The notes: generated by a model not told the origin, from the letters alone. DNA of 35,194 nt from GCA-2737595 sp037138535 (GCA_037138535.1 JBAXIG010000010.1:1-35194); one strand, 5' to 3'; counted from the first letter of the stretch, positions 23,525 to 32,763 are shown. Translations and numbers: made by a program.

Positions 23525-25415
23525 GGTTGACCTCACCTAATGCGATATCACGAAGTTGCCGACGTACCGCCTCCATCTGGACGAGATCAGTGAAGAGTTG
23601 TTGATAGCGATCTGCTTCTTCTAGAGGATTTACTCGTTGTAGTTCTGACTTCTGCTCCTCAATTCGACGAGAGACGCCAACTTCTCTTAGTCGATAACTT
23701 AAGCTCTCACCGTATCTCGTACCCGACGTGTCTGAAGTGCGCATCGGCTCTACAGCCAACTCAGTCGCCAGCGAAGCGATTTCAATTGAATCGTCATCCC
23801 CGGTCCCCCTAATTGCTTCGACCGTTGCAGTGAGATCTTCCACGCCATCAACTTGATGCAAACGCATAAAGAGTGCTCGATAAATTTCGTGGAAGAAATC
23901 ATTGGCTTCAAGATCACGCCAACTCGGAGAGTTCTGCGGGGATTGCAAAATCGTCTTCACAACTTCGCGCTCGAGGGATGCCACCGGATCGCCTGGATCT
24001 GGGCGTTGTAGGCGCTTTGGAGCTGGATTCTCCAGGGAAGAATCACTGGAGGCAGGATCGCTGGCATACTTTCGACCCACTTTAGGAACGCTGGTAGCAA
24101 CTGCGGCACGCACGCTCTCGATTTCCATACCAAGCCACCCAGCAAGTGAACGTGTGTACTCAGGGCGGAGTGAGCGATCTCGGATCTGTGCAACGAGTGG
24201 GGCGGCAACTTTAAGCGCCTCCACTCGGCCCTCAGCAGCAGTGAGGTTGTAATTGGAGAGCGTTGATCGAATAGCAAATTCAAAGAGCGGAATCCGATTC
24301 GCGATAAGTTCGCGTACCGCGGCATCTCCACGCTTCTGACGTAATTCGCAAGGGTCTAACCCTTCCTTCTCGATAGCCACAAAAGTTTGCGTCACAAATT
24401 TCTGATCTTCGGTAAAGGCCCGCAGGGCAGCTTTTTGACCCGCAGCGTCACCGTCGAAGGTAAAGATCACTTCGCCGCGAAAGGCATCGTCGTCCATTAA
24501 GAGACGTCGAAGGGTTCGAATATGTTCTTCGCCAAAGGCAGTGCCACAAGTAGCCACCGCGGTAGTGACTCCAGCAACATGGGCCGCCATCACGTCGGTA
24601 TACCCCTCTACAACGACCGCCTGGCGAGTTTTGGCGATCTCTTTCTTCGCCATATCAAGTCCGTAGAGAACTTGATTCTTTTTATAAATAGGAGTCTCGG
24701 GACTATTGAGGTACTTAGGCCCAGTATCGCTTTCATCAGTGGATAGTTTGCGAGCTCCAAATCCTACGATGTCTCCGGAGATATCTTTAATCGGCCACAT
24801 AAGGCGATTACGGAAACGATCGATGAGCCCTCGTTGCCCCTCCTTCGCTAATCCACCATTGATAAGTTCTTCATTAGTAAACCCTTTACCTTTGAGGAAC
24901 TTAGTGAGTGCATCCCATTCATCTGGAGAATATCCCACCATGAAAGTTAACGCCGTCTGTTGATCGAACCCACGCTCTGATAAAAAAGCCCGCCCTACTT
25001 GAGCAGGACCTGCCGCGTTGAGCGCTTCTTGGTAAAAGGCGGCGGCAAGTTTATGGGCCTCAATGAGGCGCGCTCGTTGCCCACCGGTTGTGCCACTCGG
25101 GCGATCACCCGCTTCATAGCGCAATTCAAATCCTATACGTTGCGCTAACCTCTCAACCGTTTCAGAAAATGCGAGGTGTTCGATCTTCATTACGAACGAG
25201 ATAACGTCGCCACCCGTCTGACATCCGAAGCAGTGAAAGAAACCACGAGATGGAGTTACGTGAAATGAAGGTGACTTCTCATCATGAAAAGGACAGAGAC
25301 CTTTCTTCTGTCCACCACCAGCATTCTTAAGCTGCACATAATCGCCCACAATTTCATCGATAGGTGCATGCTCGCGCACATAAGCGACATCTTCATCTCG
25401 GATAAGACCGGCCAT
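23517..25415 (-). CDS. dnaG: DNA primase
   Basis: Makes RNA primers for DNA replication at the fork, working with the replicative helicase. The 632-residue protein has the N-terminal zinc ribbon (Cys41, His44, Cys62, Cys65 in CPFHDEKSPSF and HCFGCQTGGD), the catalytic core with FGARKLS, LYGLDMAKKEI and the TOPRIM motifs VVVEGYTDVMAAH and FTFDGDAAGQKAA, and a C-terminal helicase-binding region. The start at 25415 has GGGGAG upstream; the longer frame into dgt is rejected. It follows the dgt stop by two bases, a common order in actinobacteria. Confidence 0.97.
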   Translation of the reverse strand: MAGLIRDEDVAYVREHAPIDEIVGDYVQLKNAGGGQKKGLCPFHDEKSPSFHVTPSRGFFHCFGCQTGGDVISFVMKIEHLAFSETVERLAQRIGFELRYEAGDRPSGTTGGQRARLIEAHKLAAAFYQEALNAAGPAQVGRAFLSERGFDQQTALTFMVGYSPDEWDALTKFLKGKGFTNEELINGGLAKEGQRGLIDRFRNRLMWPIKDISGDIVGFGARKLSTDESDTGPKYLNSPETPIYKKNQVLYGLDMAKKEIAKTRQAVVVEGYTDVMAAHVAGVTTAVATCGTAFGEEHIRTLRRLLMDDDAFRGEVIFTFDGDAAGQKAALRAFTEDQKFVTQTFVAIEKEGLDPCELRQKRGDAAVRELIANRIPLFEFAIRSTLSNYNLTAAEGRVEALKVAAPLVAQIRDRSLRPEYTRSLAGWLGMEIESVRAAVATSVPKVGRKYASDPASSDSSLENPAPKRLQRPDPGDPVASLEREVVKTILQSPQNSPSWRDLEANDFFHEIYRALFMRLHQVDGVEDLTATVEAIRGTGDDDSIEIASLATELAVEPMRTSDTSGTRYGESLSYRLREVGVSRRIEEQKSELQRVNPLEEADRYQQLFTDLVQMEAVRRQLRDIALGEVNRG

Positions 25416-25417
25416 TT

Positions 25418-26665
25418 CTACTCTCCCCTGCCGCTGAGTCTGCCATGAAGGAGGCGCGCTCCAACATCGGTGAGGGAAGCAACTTGATCGATGACCACGC
25501 GCCGGCGCTCTGCATCGTTGGCCGCGCTCTCCCAGCTCACGTGAAAGGTGGGCTCTAGCGCGCTTGGGCCACCCCGCCATAACGCCTCAACGAGTTCGTG
25601 AATCAGAATTCGCTGCTCGGAATAGCGAGCCTGAGCCACATCGCTGCGCATCACGTAGTGCGCCGCGATGGCTTTCAGGACGGCAACTTCAATCCGCTCC
25701 TCGCGTGGCACTTCCAGTGATGCACCAAAGCGAATAAGTGATCCACTCCCCCAATTAGCGCGCGTCTCACGTTCAGCAGCAGATGCAAAGCGTCCGATGA
25801 GCTGGCTAGTGAGATCTTTGAGTGCAGCATGATCGCGATGTGAACCCGAGAAAGTTGAAGGCCAATACGGCAATGAAATCAGACGGCTAAACGCGGCCTG
25901 CAACTCATTTTCGGTTGAATCCGTGGCGTAGGACTCAAGTGCAACTTTCGCTACCGCTTGTTGCTCGTCTTTATCGGAAAGTGCAGCGAGAGGAAAACGT
26001 TCCGCTACGAGCGCATCTTCTAAATCATGAACAGAATATGCAACATCATCTGACCAATCCATAATTTGCGCTTCGATCGAACTCTCTGTGCCGACGCGTC
26101 CAACTCGCATCCAGTCGAAGATCGCGCGATCATCGTCGTACACGCCAAACTTCTTGGAATTCGTCTCACGTGTCCATGGGTACTTCGATGCGCCATCGAG
26201 TGTGGCTCTCGAAAGATTAAGGCCGATAGAGGCCCCACTTTTATCTACACTCTTCGCTTCCAGGCGAGTGAGAATTCTAAAGCTCTGAGCATTGCCTTCA
26301 AACCCCCCACAATCAGCAGCAGCTTCTTCAAGAGCCACTTCACCGTTGTGACCAAAGGGCGGGTGTCCAAGATCGTGTGCCAGGCAGGCACTCTCCACCA
26401 AATCAGGGTCGGCACCGAGCGCGGCACCTAACTCACGTCCGACCTGTCCGCATTCGAGTGAATGTGAAAGTCGCGTGCGCGCGAAGTCACTCTCCCACGG
26501 AACTTCTACTTGCGTCTTCGCCGCTAATCGGCGAAGTGCAGCTGAGTGCAAAATGCGCGCACGGTCACGGGCAAATTCACTGCGGCCCGGTCGTTTTGCT
26601 GGTTCTGCTAGATAACGTTCGGTATCGGTGCTGAGGTATTCACCAAAATAATTAGTGCTAGCCAC
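25418..26665 (-). CDS. dgt: Deoxyguanosinetriphosphate triphosphohydrolase-like protein
   Basis: HD-domain enzyme that removes triphosphate from dNTPs, adjusting nucleotide pools. From GTG 26665 (GAGGCG upstream) it has 415 residues. Motifs: RSEFARDRARILHSAALRRLAAKTQV, RTRLSHSLE with metal His68, CLAHDLGHPPFGHNGE with His97-Asp98, and QIMDWSDDVAYSVHDLEDA. These are the dGTPase family HD residues. It overlaps the dusB stop by 8 bp; an ATG at 26680 would lengthen it by five residues. Actinobacterial members commonly sit before dnaG. Confidence 0.94.
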   Translation of the reverse strand: MASTNYFGEYLSTDTERYLAEPAKRPGRSEFARDRARILHSAALRRLAAKTQVEVPWESDFARTRLSHSLECGQVGRELGAALGADPDLVESACLAHDLGHPPFGHNGEVALEEAAADCGGFEGNAQSFRILTRLEAKSVDKSGASIGLNLSRATLDGASKYPWTRETNSKKFGVYDDDRAIFDWMRVGRVGTESSIEAQIMDWSDDVAYSVHDLEDALVAERFPLAALSDKDEQQAVAKVALESYATDSTENELQAAFSRLISLPYWPSTFSGSHRDHAALKDLTSQLIGRFASAAERETRANWGSGSLIRFGASLEVPREERIEVAVLKAIAAHYVMRSDVAQARYSEQRILIHELVEALWRGGPSALEPTFHVSWESAANDAERRRVVIDQVASLTDVGARLLHGRLSGRGE

Positions 26666-27803
26666 CGGAGATCGCCTCATCTGCCGAGATAAATGGCATG
26701 GCATCGCGATCGAGTAACCAATTCTCCGGAAGGCTCACAGCGCGCGTAGTGGTCGTACGTCCACGTGGGCCCGTCGCTATTTCAGTGGGGAAATCTTGAT
26801 CACCTTCCAATTCATCGATCATGGTGGCCATTTCTGCCAAGGTGGAAACTTCTGCCAGACCCACACGCAAATGATTCTTCACCGAGAAACCCTTGAGGTA
26901 CCAGGCCACATGCTTGCGAAAATCACGGCATCCACGTAATTCATCTTCAAAGTACGAAGCAAGCAGATGCGCATGGCGCAACATGACTCCACCGACCTCT
27001 GCTAATTTTGGCGCTTCCGGGATGGGTTGTCCGGCAAATGCCGCGGCGAGTTCGGCAAAGAGCCATGGCCTACCTAAGCATCCGCGACCGACAACAACTC
27101 CAGCGCACCCAGTTTCCTCCATCATGCGCAGCGCATCCGGAGCGCTCCAAATATCACCGTTACCGAGCACGGGCGTCCCGTAAGGCTGCAATTCAGCCAC
27201 GAGCGCTGCGATCGAATTCCAATCCGCCTTGCCGCCATACATTTGCGCTGCGGTGCGACCATGTAGCGATACCCAATGAACGCCAGCGTCGGCTGCGATA
27301 CGCCCAGCTTCCAAGAAAGTGAGGTGGTCATCGTCAATACCTTTGCGCATTTTGACGGTCACGGGAATATCAAATGGTTTCGCAGCATCAACAGCTGCAC
27401 TCACGATCGCGCTAAATAATCGACGCTTATAAGGAAGAGCGGATCCACCACCTTTGCGAGTCACCTTAGGCACCGGGCAACCAAAATTTAGATCGATGTG
27501 GTCAACTAAACCTTCACTACAGAGCATGAGAACGGCATCGCGCAACGGCTCTGGAGCAACTGCATAAAGTTGCACACTTCGAGGAGTCTCCCCCGGTGCC
27601 GGCTTAATCATGCGCAACGTCTCTGGATGACGCTCCACAAGCGCACGAGCTGTCACCATTTCTGAAACGAAAAGACCAGCACCTTGCTCACGACAGAGCG
27701 TGCGAAATGCGGCGTTAGTGATACCCGCCATCGGCGCCAAAACTACTGGCGGCGAAATCTCCGTCTGCCCGATTAGCAACCGAGAAGTTTGGGGGCTAAC
27801 CAT
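26658..27803 (-). CDS. dusB: tRNA-dihydrouridine synthase (DusB-type)
   Basis: FMN enzyme reducing uridines in the D loop of tRNAs. The 381-residue protein begins with VVLAPMAGITNAAFRTL, then LFVSEMVTARAL, QLYAVAPEPL, the catalytic Cys109 in HIDLNFGCPVPKVTRKGGGSAL, VTVKMRKGID, the His in SLHGRTAAQMYGGKADW and GVVVGRGCLGRPWLF. These are typical Dus motifs. The ATG at 27803 with GGAG just upstream lies 31 bp inside the glyS end, so translation may be coupled. Confidence 0.95.
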   Translation of the reverse strand: MVSPQTSRLLIGQTEISPPVVLAPMAGITNAAFRTLCREQGAGLFVSEMVTARALVERHPETLRMIKPAPGETPRSVQLYAVAPEPLRDAVLMLCSEGLVDHIDLNFGCPVPKVTRKGGGSALPYKRRLFSAIVSAAVDAAKPFDIPVTVKMRKGIDDDHLTFLEAGRIAADAGVHWVSLHGRTAAQMYGGKADWNSIAALVAELQPYGTPVLGNGDIWSAPDALRMMEETGCAGVVVGRGCLGRPWLFAELAAAFAGQPIPEAPKLAEVGGVMLRHAHLLASYFEDELRGCRDFRKHVAWYLKGFSVKNHLRVGLAEVSTLAEMATMIDELEGDQDFPTEIATGPRGRTTTTRAVSLPENWLLDRDAMPFISADEAISGG

Positions 27804-29149
27804 TGCTCCACCTGATCGAGAGAGATTCGCTCCTGCACCATAGTGTCGCGTTCGCGAATAGTGACCGCATGATCATCCAACGTTTCAAAGTCGATGGTGA
27901 TGCAGAAAGGAGTACCGATCTCATCTTGACGACGATAGCGACGTCCGATGGCACCAGCATCGTCAAATTCGACATTCCAATTCTTTCGAAGGGCAGTGGC
28001 GAGATCGCGCGCCTTGGGCGAAAGATCTGCGTTACGACTGAGAGGAAGAACTGCAATCTTGACTGGGGCAAGTCGGTGATCAAGACGTAGTACAACGCGC
28101 TTGTCGACGCCACCCTTCGAGTTTGGCGCCTCATCTTCTGCGTACGCATCGAGTAAGAAGGTGAGTGCGCACCGATCTACACCAGCCGCGGGTTCGATGA
28201 CGTATGGCACCCAACGCTCACCAGATTCTTGATCAAACCAAGAAAGATCCTGACCTGATGCTTCGGAGTGCGCCTTCAGATCGAAATCTGTGCGGTTAGC
28301 GATGCCTTCAAGCTCGCCCCAATCGGTGCCGGCGAATTCAAACTTATATTCAATATCTGCAGTGCGCTTGGAGTAGTGCGACAGCTTCTCTTTGGGATGA
28401 TCGAAGATGCGCAAGCGGTCTGGATTGACGCCGAGATCCTTGTACCAAGCAAGACGAGTATCGATCCAAATTTGATGCCACTCTTCGTCAGTACCGGGCA
28501 CCACGAAAAATTCCATCTCCATTTGTTCGAACTCGCGGGTACGGAAGATGAAGTTTCCTGGAGTGATTTCGTTGCGGAAAGATTTTCCGATCTGACCGAT
28601 ACCGAAAGGTGGCTTCTTGCGCGAAGTGGTCGATACGTTTCCGAAGTTAATGAAGATTCCTTGCGCAGTTTCTGGACGCAAGTAAGCAAGACCGCTCTCA
28701 TCTTCCACCGGCCCCAAATATGTTTTTAAGAGACCCGAGAATTGGCGTGGATCAGTGAACTGACCTTTAGTGCCACAGTTGGGGCAATTGATTTCGGCGA
28801 GCGATGTTGCTGGCTTCTTATGCTTAGCTTCGTATGCTTCTTCCAAGTGATCGGCGCGATAACGCTTGTGGCACGAAATGCACTCGGTGAGTGGATCAGA
28901 GAAAGTAGCGACGTGACCGGAGGCTTCCCAGACTTCCTTCGCGAGAATGACACAGGAATCTAATCCCACGACATCTTCGCGTTGAGTGATCATGGACTTC
29001 CACCATTGACGCTTCACGTTGTTCTTTAATTCAATACCCAAGGGGCCGTAATCCCAGGAGGCGCGGAGACCTCCGTAGATCTCCGAGGAGGGGTAAACAA
29101 AACCCCGTCGCTTTGAGAGGCTGACGATAGTTTCTAGACGATCTGCCAT
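27773..29149 (-). CDS. glyS: Glycyl-tRNA synthetase, class II homodimer type
   Basis: Charges tRNA-Gly with glycine. The start ATG 29149 gives MADRLETIVSLSKRRGFVYPSSEIYGG, 458 residues, normal for the alpha2 (glyQS-type) enzyme; an upstream extension is not conserved. It shows the zinc-binding inserts CISCHKRY and CPNCGTKG, class II motif 2 FRNEITPGNFIFRTREFEQME, motif 3 VIEPAAGVDRCALTFLL and a C-terminal anticodon-binding domain with RRYRRQDEIGTPFCITID. It precedes dusB, dgt and dnaG in one probable transcript. Confidence 0.96.
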   Translation of the reverse strand: MADRLETIVSLSKRRGFVYPSSEIYGGLRASWDYGPLGIELKNNVKRQWWKSMITQREDVVGLDSCVILAKEVWEASGHVATFSDPLTECISCHKRYRADHLEEAYEAKHKKPATSLAEINCPNCGTKGQFTDPRQFSGLLKTYLGPVEDESGLAYLRPETAQGIFINFGNVSTTSRKKPPFGIGQIGKSFRNEITPGNFIFRTREFEQMEMEFFVVPGTDEEWHQIWIDTRLAWYKDLGVNPDRLRIFDHPKEKLSHYSKRTADIEYKFEFAGTDWGELEGIANRTDFDLKAHSEASGQDLSWFDQESGERWVPYVIEPAAGVDRCALTFLLDAYAEDEAPNSKGGVDKRVVLRLDHRLAPVKIAVLPLSRNADLSPKARDLATALRKNWNVEFDDAGAIGRRYRRQDEIGTPFCITIDFETLDDHAVTIRERDTMVQERISLDQVEQWLAPKLLGC

Positions 29150-29216
29150 GAGCGTGATCTCCATCCGGCTGGTTGTCGGCGGCGCACGAGATTTCGCAAG
29201 GCGCTTTGGAAAGATT

Positions 29217-29552
29217 TTACTCGGAATCAGCAGAGAGAGCGATTTCCTCGAAGCCTCCAGGCTCATCTAGCGCCCGTGAGAGGAGCGGAACAACCTCCAT
29301 TTTGATCTCAAACCCGGAGAGCGCACGTCGATACGAGCCCACGTTCTCCCACTCTGTCACCAGCGCGTAGACCGAGTTGGGGGTGCTTCCACTGGCTCGA
29401 TCGAAATCCTGATCGGTGGCCACCCCGAAACGTCCGCTCAGATAACCAGGACGGCCAGCGAGTAATTCCAAGGCCCGTCGGGCGTGCTCAAAGAGCTCGC
29501 TCTCGCCCCACGGCGAAATCGAAGTGGTAGTGAAACGGGCAATGGCGAACAT
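29217..29552 (-). CDS. ABM-type (antibiotic biosynthesis monooxygenase-like) small protein
   Basis: A 111-residue ferredoxin-like fold protein of the ABM/dabb kind: MFAIARFTT, GRPGYLSGRFGVA, VYALVTEWENVGSYRRALSGFEIK. Many such proteins are annotated as monooxygenase but their activity is unproven. The ATG at 29552 overlaps the region upstream of the ZIP gene on the other strand, and it faces glyS 68 bases downstream. No catalytic residue is obvious. Typical neighbour of glyS in actinobacteria. Confidence 0.8.
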   Translation of the reverse strand: MFAIARFTTTSISPWGESELFEHARRALELLAGRPGYLSGRFGVATDQDFDRASGSTPNSVYALVTEWENVGSYRRALSGFEIKMEVVPLLSRALDEPGGFEEIALSADSE

Positions 29553-29604
29553 CGTCCCTGCTCCCTCCGTCTTTTTTATTTACTATTTCATCTTTCTCGG
29601 CTTA

Positions 29605-29627
29605 TTGACAATGATTCCCATTATCAA
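29605..29627 (+). promoter_or_regulatory. Zur/Fur-type operator overlapping a promoter
   Basis: TTGACAATG (29605-29613) and CATTATCAA (29619-29627) form a 9-5-9 inverted repeat with one mismatch, like actinobacterial Zur/Fur boxes. Its left arm includes a perfect -35 (TTGACA); with 17-base spacing the -10 is TAACCT (29628), putting the transcription start at about 29640. The ZIP ATG is at 29641, so the message is probably leaderless, and a bound repressor would cover the promoter. Confidence 0.8.
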
Positions 29628-29640
29628 TAACCTCCACAAT

Positions 29641-30381
29641 ATGGCCATCCTGATAACCCTGATCACAGTACTCGCAACCGCTCTCGGTGGCTTCCTCGCG
29701 CTCCGTTCTCGAGATCGCATGCACTTACTCCTCGGACTCTCCGCAGGGATGCTCTTGGGGCTAGTTGCTTTCGATCTCATACCCGAAGTTCTCGAGCTCA
29801 ATAAGAACCACTTGGCCGGTATCCCATCACCGATGGTCGCTTTCGTGGTCGGCTTTCTTGCACTCCACATGATGGAACGCTTCTTCGGAAGTCATGAACC
29901 CGCCGACTCTGATTACGGTGACGATCACTCACACACTCACCTCAGCACGGGGCTCGTGGGCGCCGGCGCGATGGTCATCCATGTCTTCCTCGATGGTGTC
30001 GGCGTGGGCCTCGCTTTTCAAGTAAGTAACTCTGTGGGCTTTGCTGTTGCCATCGCGGTGATCTCACATGCGTTCACTGATGGACTCAATACTGTGATCT
30101 TATTAATTCGCAGTGGGCAGTGGCGCAACAAAGCCATCGCACTCCTAGCACTTGACGGTGTTGCTCGGTTGCTTGGTGCCACGATTGGCACATATCTCAC
30201 TTTGAGCGAACCACTTTTGGGAATCTATCTCGCCCTCTTTGCTGGATTTTTGGTCTACCTCAGTACCTCACACGTACTTCCAGAAGCTCACAGCAACCAT
30301 CCATCGCGCTGGACACTTTTGGCAACGCTCCTCGGTGTCGTAGTGATGTTCGGCATTGTTTCGCTGGGTGCACCGGCATAA
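29641..30381 (+). CDS. ZIP-family divalent metal transporter
   Basis: Membrane transporter, probably zinc import. From ATG 29641 (leaderless start just after the operator) it has 246 residues and seven or eight hydrophobic segments. The His-rich loop DDHSHTH (94-100) sits between membrane parts, and the metal-site motifs HVFLDGVGVGLAF (from 114) and HAFTDGLN (143-150) match ZIP helices IV and V; there is also AGFLVYLSTSHVLPEAH. Longer upstream frames would be translated across the promoter and are rejected. Next to a Fur-family regulator two bases away, so metal-controlled. Confidence 0.92.
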   Translation: MAILITLITVLATALGGFLALRSRDRMHLLLGLSAGMLLGLVAFDLIPEVLELNKNHLAGIPSPMVAFVVGFLALHMMERFFGSHEPADSDYGDDHSHTHLSTGLVGAGAMVIHVFLDGVGVGLAFQVSNSVGFAVAIAVISHAFTDGLNTVILLIRSGQWRNKAIALLALDGVARLLGATIGTYLTLSEPLLGIYLALFAGFLVYLSTSHVLPEAHSNHPSRWTLLATLLGVVVMFGIVSLGAPA

Positions 30382-30383
30382 CG

Positions 30384-30767
30384 ATGAGCGCACCGACGAA
30401 GAGAAATACCCGACAACGCACTTCAATCATTGATTTTCTGAAAACACGAAAAGAATTCATTAGTGCGAAAGAGCTCTACGCAGAAATGGAAAGCTCCAAA
30501 GTAGGACTCTCGACAATTTACCGCGCGCTTAGTGATTTAGTGAACGATGGTGATCTCGATGTTTTCATTGATAACGATGGCGAATCACGCTTTCGGCTCT
30601 GCGGATCACATCATCACCATCACATGCTCTGTCGCAAGTGCGGCAAGAGTGTGGAATTCCAAGCACCAGAGGCCGAGGCACTCGCCGAACGATTGGGCAA
30701 GAGCGAAGGCTTTAGCGAAATGGAGCATCGTTTAGAAATTATCGGGACATGCCAGGAGTGTGTTTAG
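30384..30767 (+). CDS. zur: Fur-family metal repressor (probable Zur)
   Basis: Metal-sensing repressor, 127 residues. The winged helix has TIYRALSDLVNDGDLDVF; sensor and zinc sites include the HHHHH run (76-80), Cys83 and Cys86 in MLCRKCG and Cys123/Cys126 at the C-terminus (CQEC), which normally holds structural zinc. The partner gene is a ZIP transporter with a Fur/Zur box, so zinc is the likely signal, though Fur or Mur (iron, manganese) cannot be excluded. ATG 30384 follows the ZIP stop by two bases, so the pair is autoregulated. Confidence 0.88.
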   Translation: MSAPTKRNTRQRTSIIDFLKTRKEFISAKELYAEMESSKVGLSTIYRALSDLVNDGDLDVFIDNDGESRFRLCGSHHHHHMLCRKCGKSVEFQAPEAEALAERLGKSEGFSEMEHRLEIIGTCQECV

Positions 30768-30769
30768 GC

Positions 30770-31159
30770 TTACTGCTCCACTACCGCAGTCACTTCTAGA
30801 GAGATCGGAATTCCTACGGCCGTACGACCTTTGATAATCACCACGACCGTCTGCAATCCGACTGACGATCGGTTTTCAAAACTAATGGTGATTGGTTCCT
30901 TCACACCTACTTGCTGCAATTTGGATCGCGCGACACTTTCGCTTTCTTCATGGTGAACTGAGAGTGATACTTCGCGCGCCAACCTCATAGCCACCCCCAA
31001 AGCGCTGATGCGAATTTGAAGGAAGAGAAGCAACGTCAGTACGCCAAGAAAGAGCAAGGTGAGCGGTACAAGTACTAAGAAGGACTCGACATTTCCTCGT
31101 TCTTCAACAAGCATGTGCCGAATTCTGCGTGGTACCGATTTATTGAGAAGAGACCGCAT
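30770..31159 (-). CDS. TadE-like pseudopilin/membrane protein
   Basis: A 129-residue protein with one membrane segment (about 20-45: FLVLVPLTLLFLGVLTLLLFLQI) after a short basic N-terminus, then a periplasmic-type domain of beta character ending PISLEVTAVVEQ. This is the shape of TadE/TadF minor pilins, and the sequence ERGNVESF before the membrane segment resembles the prepilin-peptidase region, but the Glu is not at the usual +5. Starts inside the end of the preceding small pilin gene (ATG 31159); a TTG upstream is rejected. Last gene of the tad block; meets the Fur gene tail-to-tail with two bases between. Confidence 0.78.
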   Translation of the reverse strand: MRSLLNKSVPRRIRHMLVEERGNVESFLVLVPLTLLFLGVLTLLLFLQIRISALGVAMRLAREVSLSVHHEESESVARSKLQQVGVKEPITISFENRSSVGLQTVVVIIKGRTAVGIPISLEVTAVVEQ

Positions 31160-31349
31160 CAAGTGACCTAGAGAGCATCGCCGAGAGTCGTGGTCCAGCT
31201 ACCGCCCAGAGCACCGTCACTAATCCAGCGGTCATTAAAACCACCAGCACCCAACCAGGAACATCACCTCGAGAATTCTTCATCGGATCTACCACTCTCT
31301 GGCGGATCCAATACATGCATCCAAAGAAATTCCGATAGATCGTTTCCAT
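31140..31349 (-). CDS. Small pilin-like membrane protein (tad cluster)
   Basis: A 69-residue protein: N-terminal aromatic/basic part with one Cys, then RGDVPGWVLVVLMTAGLVTVLWAVAGP as a single membrane segment. A very good AAGGAG site six bases before ATG 31349 supports it. Similar small proteins with GDVPGWVL follow tadC in actinobacterial Tad clusters and are presumed structural pilin subunits. It lacks the typical Flp Glu5, so processing by a prepilin peptidase is uncertain. Confidence 0.75.
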   Translation of the reverse strand: METIYRNFFGCMYWIRQRVVDPMKNSRGDVPGWVLVVLMTAGLVTVLWAVAGPRLSAMLSRSLDAVSSQ

Positions 31350-31378
31350 GGCTATCTCCTTTATTTGTTGAGGGTGGT

Positions 31379-32197
31379 TTATCCGAAGGCCATCAAATTG
31401 AGTTGTGCCAAACTTGGATAGAGCGCAAAGAGCACCGTCACCGGCAAGATCAAGAAGACCACCGGAATTGCCATCGCAATTTCACTCTTCCCACAAGCTT
31501 CCAGTAGCGCGCGCCGGCTCTCCTCTCGAACCTCATGTGCGTGATTAAGCAAGAGGGGTGCTAACGGTGAACCATGTACCTGCGAAATTAAGAGCGCGTC
31601 GACCAGACGATCGCCACCAGGAATCCGATACCAATGCGCCCAGTGAGTAAGTACCTCCATCAGCGCCTCCCCACGCTCTACCTTGAACACCACATCCGAG
31701 AGAGAATGCGAGAGGGCTGAAGAATCTAGCGCCACTCGACGAATAGCAAAGAAAATGCTCTCACCAGCGACTGCCGAGAGCGCAATCTGCTCCACTACAT
31801 CTGGAAAGTCTTGTCGTAGCTCCATCTGGAAACGTTTTTCTCGTCGCCGCAATCGCCATTTGTCTGCGGTAAGTGCAAATCCTGCAGCTATGAGGGTTGA
31901 AAAGATGATCGTCAGAAGTGCGCTGTTGGCTACTAGCGAAATCAATGCGCCAATCACCGCACCGATTCCTACTGTCTGCCTTCGAGTCTTGAAATGTGTG
32001 CGCTGCTCTTCAAGAGTAATGATCCCAGCAGATCGTAAATGTGCCTGATCAACTGGTGTGGAATCTAAGAGAAAAGGATCTACTTCACGGATGAAGGGAG
32101 TAAGCGCCTGCATCATCCACTTCTCTGTATCGTGGCGATGAGTCGCATTCATCGTAAGGCCCGTCGCCAGTAGGACTACGGCCAAGAGAAGAGTCAT
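31379..32197 (-). CDS. tadC: Type II/IV secretion platform protein TadC-like
   Basis: Polytopic membrane protein of the T2SF family, a base of the Tad assembly machine. Start ATG 32197 overlaps the tadB stop (TGATG), giving 272 residues with membrane segments at about 2-18, 75-115 (two), and a C-terminal pair ending PVTVLFALYPSLAQLNLMAFG. The central cytoplasmic part has DFPDVVEQIALSAVAGESIFFAIRR and VERGEALMEVL typical of the family. Upstream in-frame codons lack a ribosome site. Pairs with the tadB-like protein as a heteromer is likely. Confidence 0.85.
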   Translation of the reverse strand: MTLLLAVVLLATGLTMNATHRHDTEKWMMQALTPFIREVDPFLLDSTPVDQAHLRSAGIITLEEQRTHFKTRRQTVGIGAVIGALISLVANSALLTIIFSTLIAAGFALTADKWRLRRREKRFQMELRQDFPDVVEQIALSAVAGESIFFAIRRVALDSSALSHSLSDVVFKVERGEALMEVLTHWAHWYRIPGGDRLVDALLISQVHGSPLAPLLLNHAHEVREESRRALLEACGKSEIAMAIPVVFLILPVTVLFALYPSLAQLNLMAFG

Positions 32198-32763
32198 CAG
32201 TTGATCCCAGGAATCTGCGAGGCACGCTTCATCCACCACGCCGCAATGACGCACGCCCCTGCTCCAGAAGCGATCACCACCCCACCAGTGGTGGTAAACA
32301 TCGCCGCTCGAGTGCTTGATCGAGTCATGAGCAAGAGCAAGATCGCCCATGGCGCAACCAGCCCCAGCCGTGCACCATTTCGTACCCAGCCTTGTCTAAC
32401 TTTCACTTCCTCCTTGACCTCAATATCGCGACGAATAAAGCGCGCTGAAATGAGAAGCAGCTCGGGAAGATGATCCACCCCCACTTCGCGGCCAAGGAGC
32501 AAAATATGGCGAAGCCGATCACCATGGTGACTCTTCTTCAGTAAGTAGGTTGCTGCCTCAAGGGGCATACCCAATGCAAGATCGCGCCGCACGTTTCGGA
32601 AGATTGCCTTCATTTCATCGCTCCCACGTTCAGCTAGCGCCGAGAGCGCTTGTGGAATGGGCATGCCACTACGTAGGTTGGATGCGAGATATTCAAAAGT
32701 AGCCGGCCATTCACGTTCTGGAATTTTTTTCGTACTCTCATGAATCATGGAACTCTTCATCAT
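32197..32763 (-). CDS. tadB: Type II/IV secretion platform protein TadB-like (short)
   Basis: T2SF-domain protein, 188 residues, shorter than most TadB. It has FEYLASNLRSGMPIPQALSALAERG (cytoplasmic helices) and RRDLALGMPLEAA, followed by two membrane segments (about 132-148 and 157-175). The usual N-terminal membrane segments are missing. ATG 32763 overlaps the tadA stop (ATGA); another ATG is one codon on. Works with TadC as the inner-membrane platform driven by TadA. Confidence 0.82.
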   Translation of the reverse strand: MMKSSMIHESTKKIPEREWPATFEYLASNLRSGMPIPQALSALAERGSDEMKAIFRNVRRDLALGMPLEAATYLLKKSHHGDRLRHILLLGREVGVDHLPELLLISARFIRRDIEVKEEVKVRQGWVRNGARLGLVAPWAILLLLMTRSSTRAAMFTTTGGVVIASGAGACVIAAWWMKRASQIPGIN

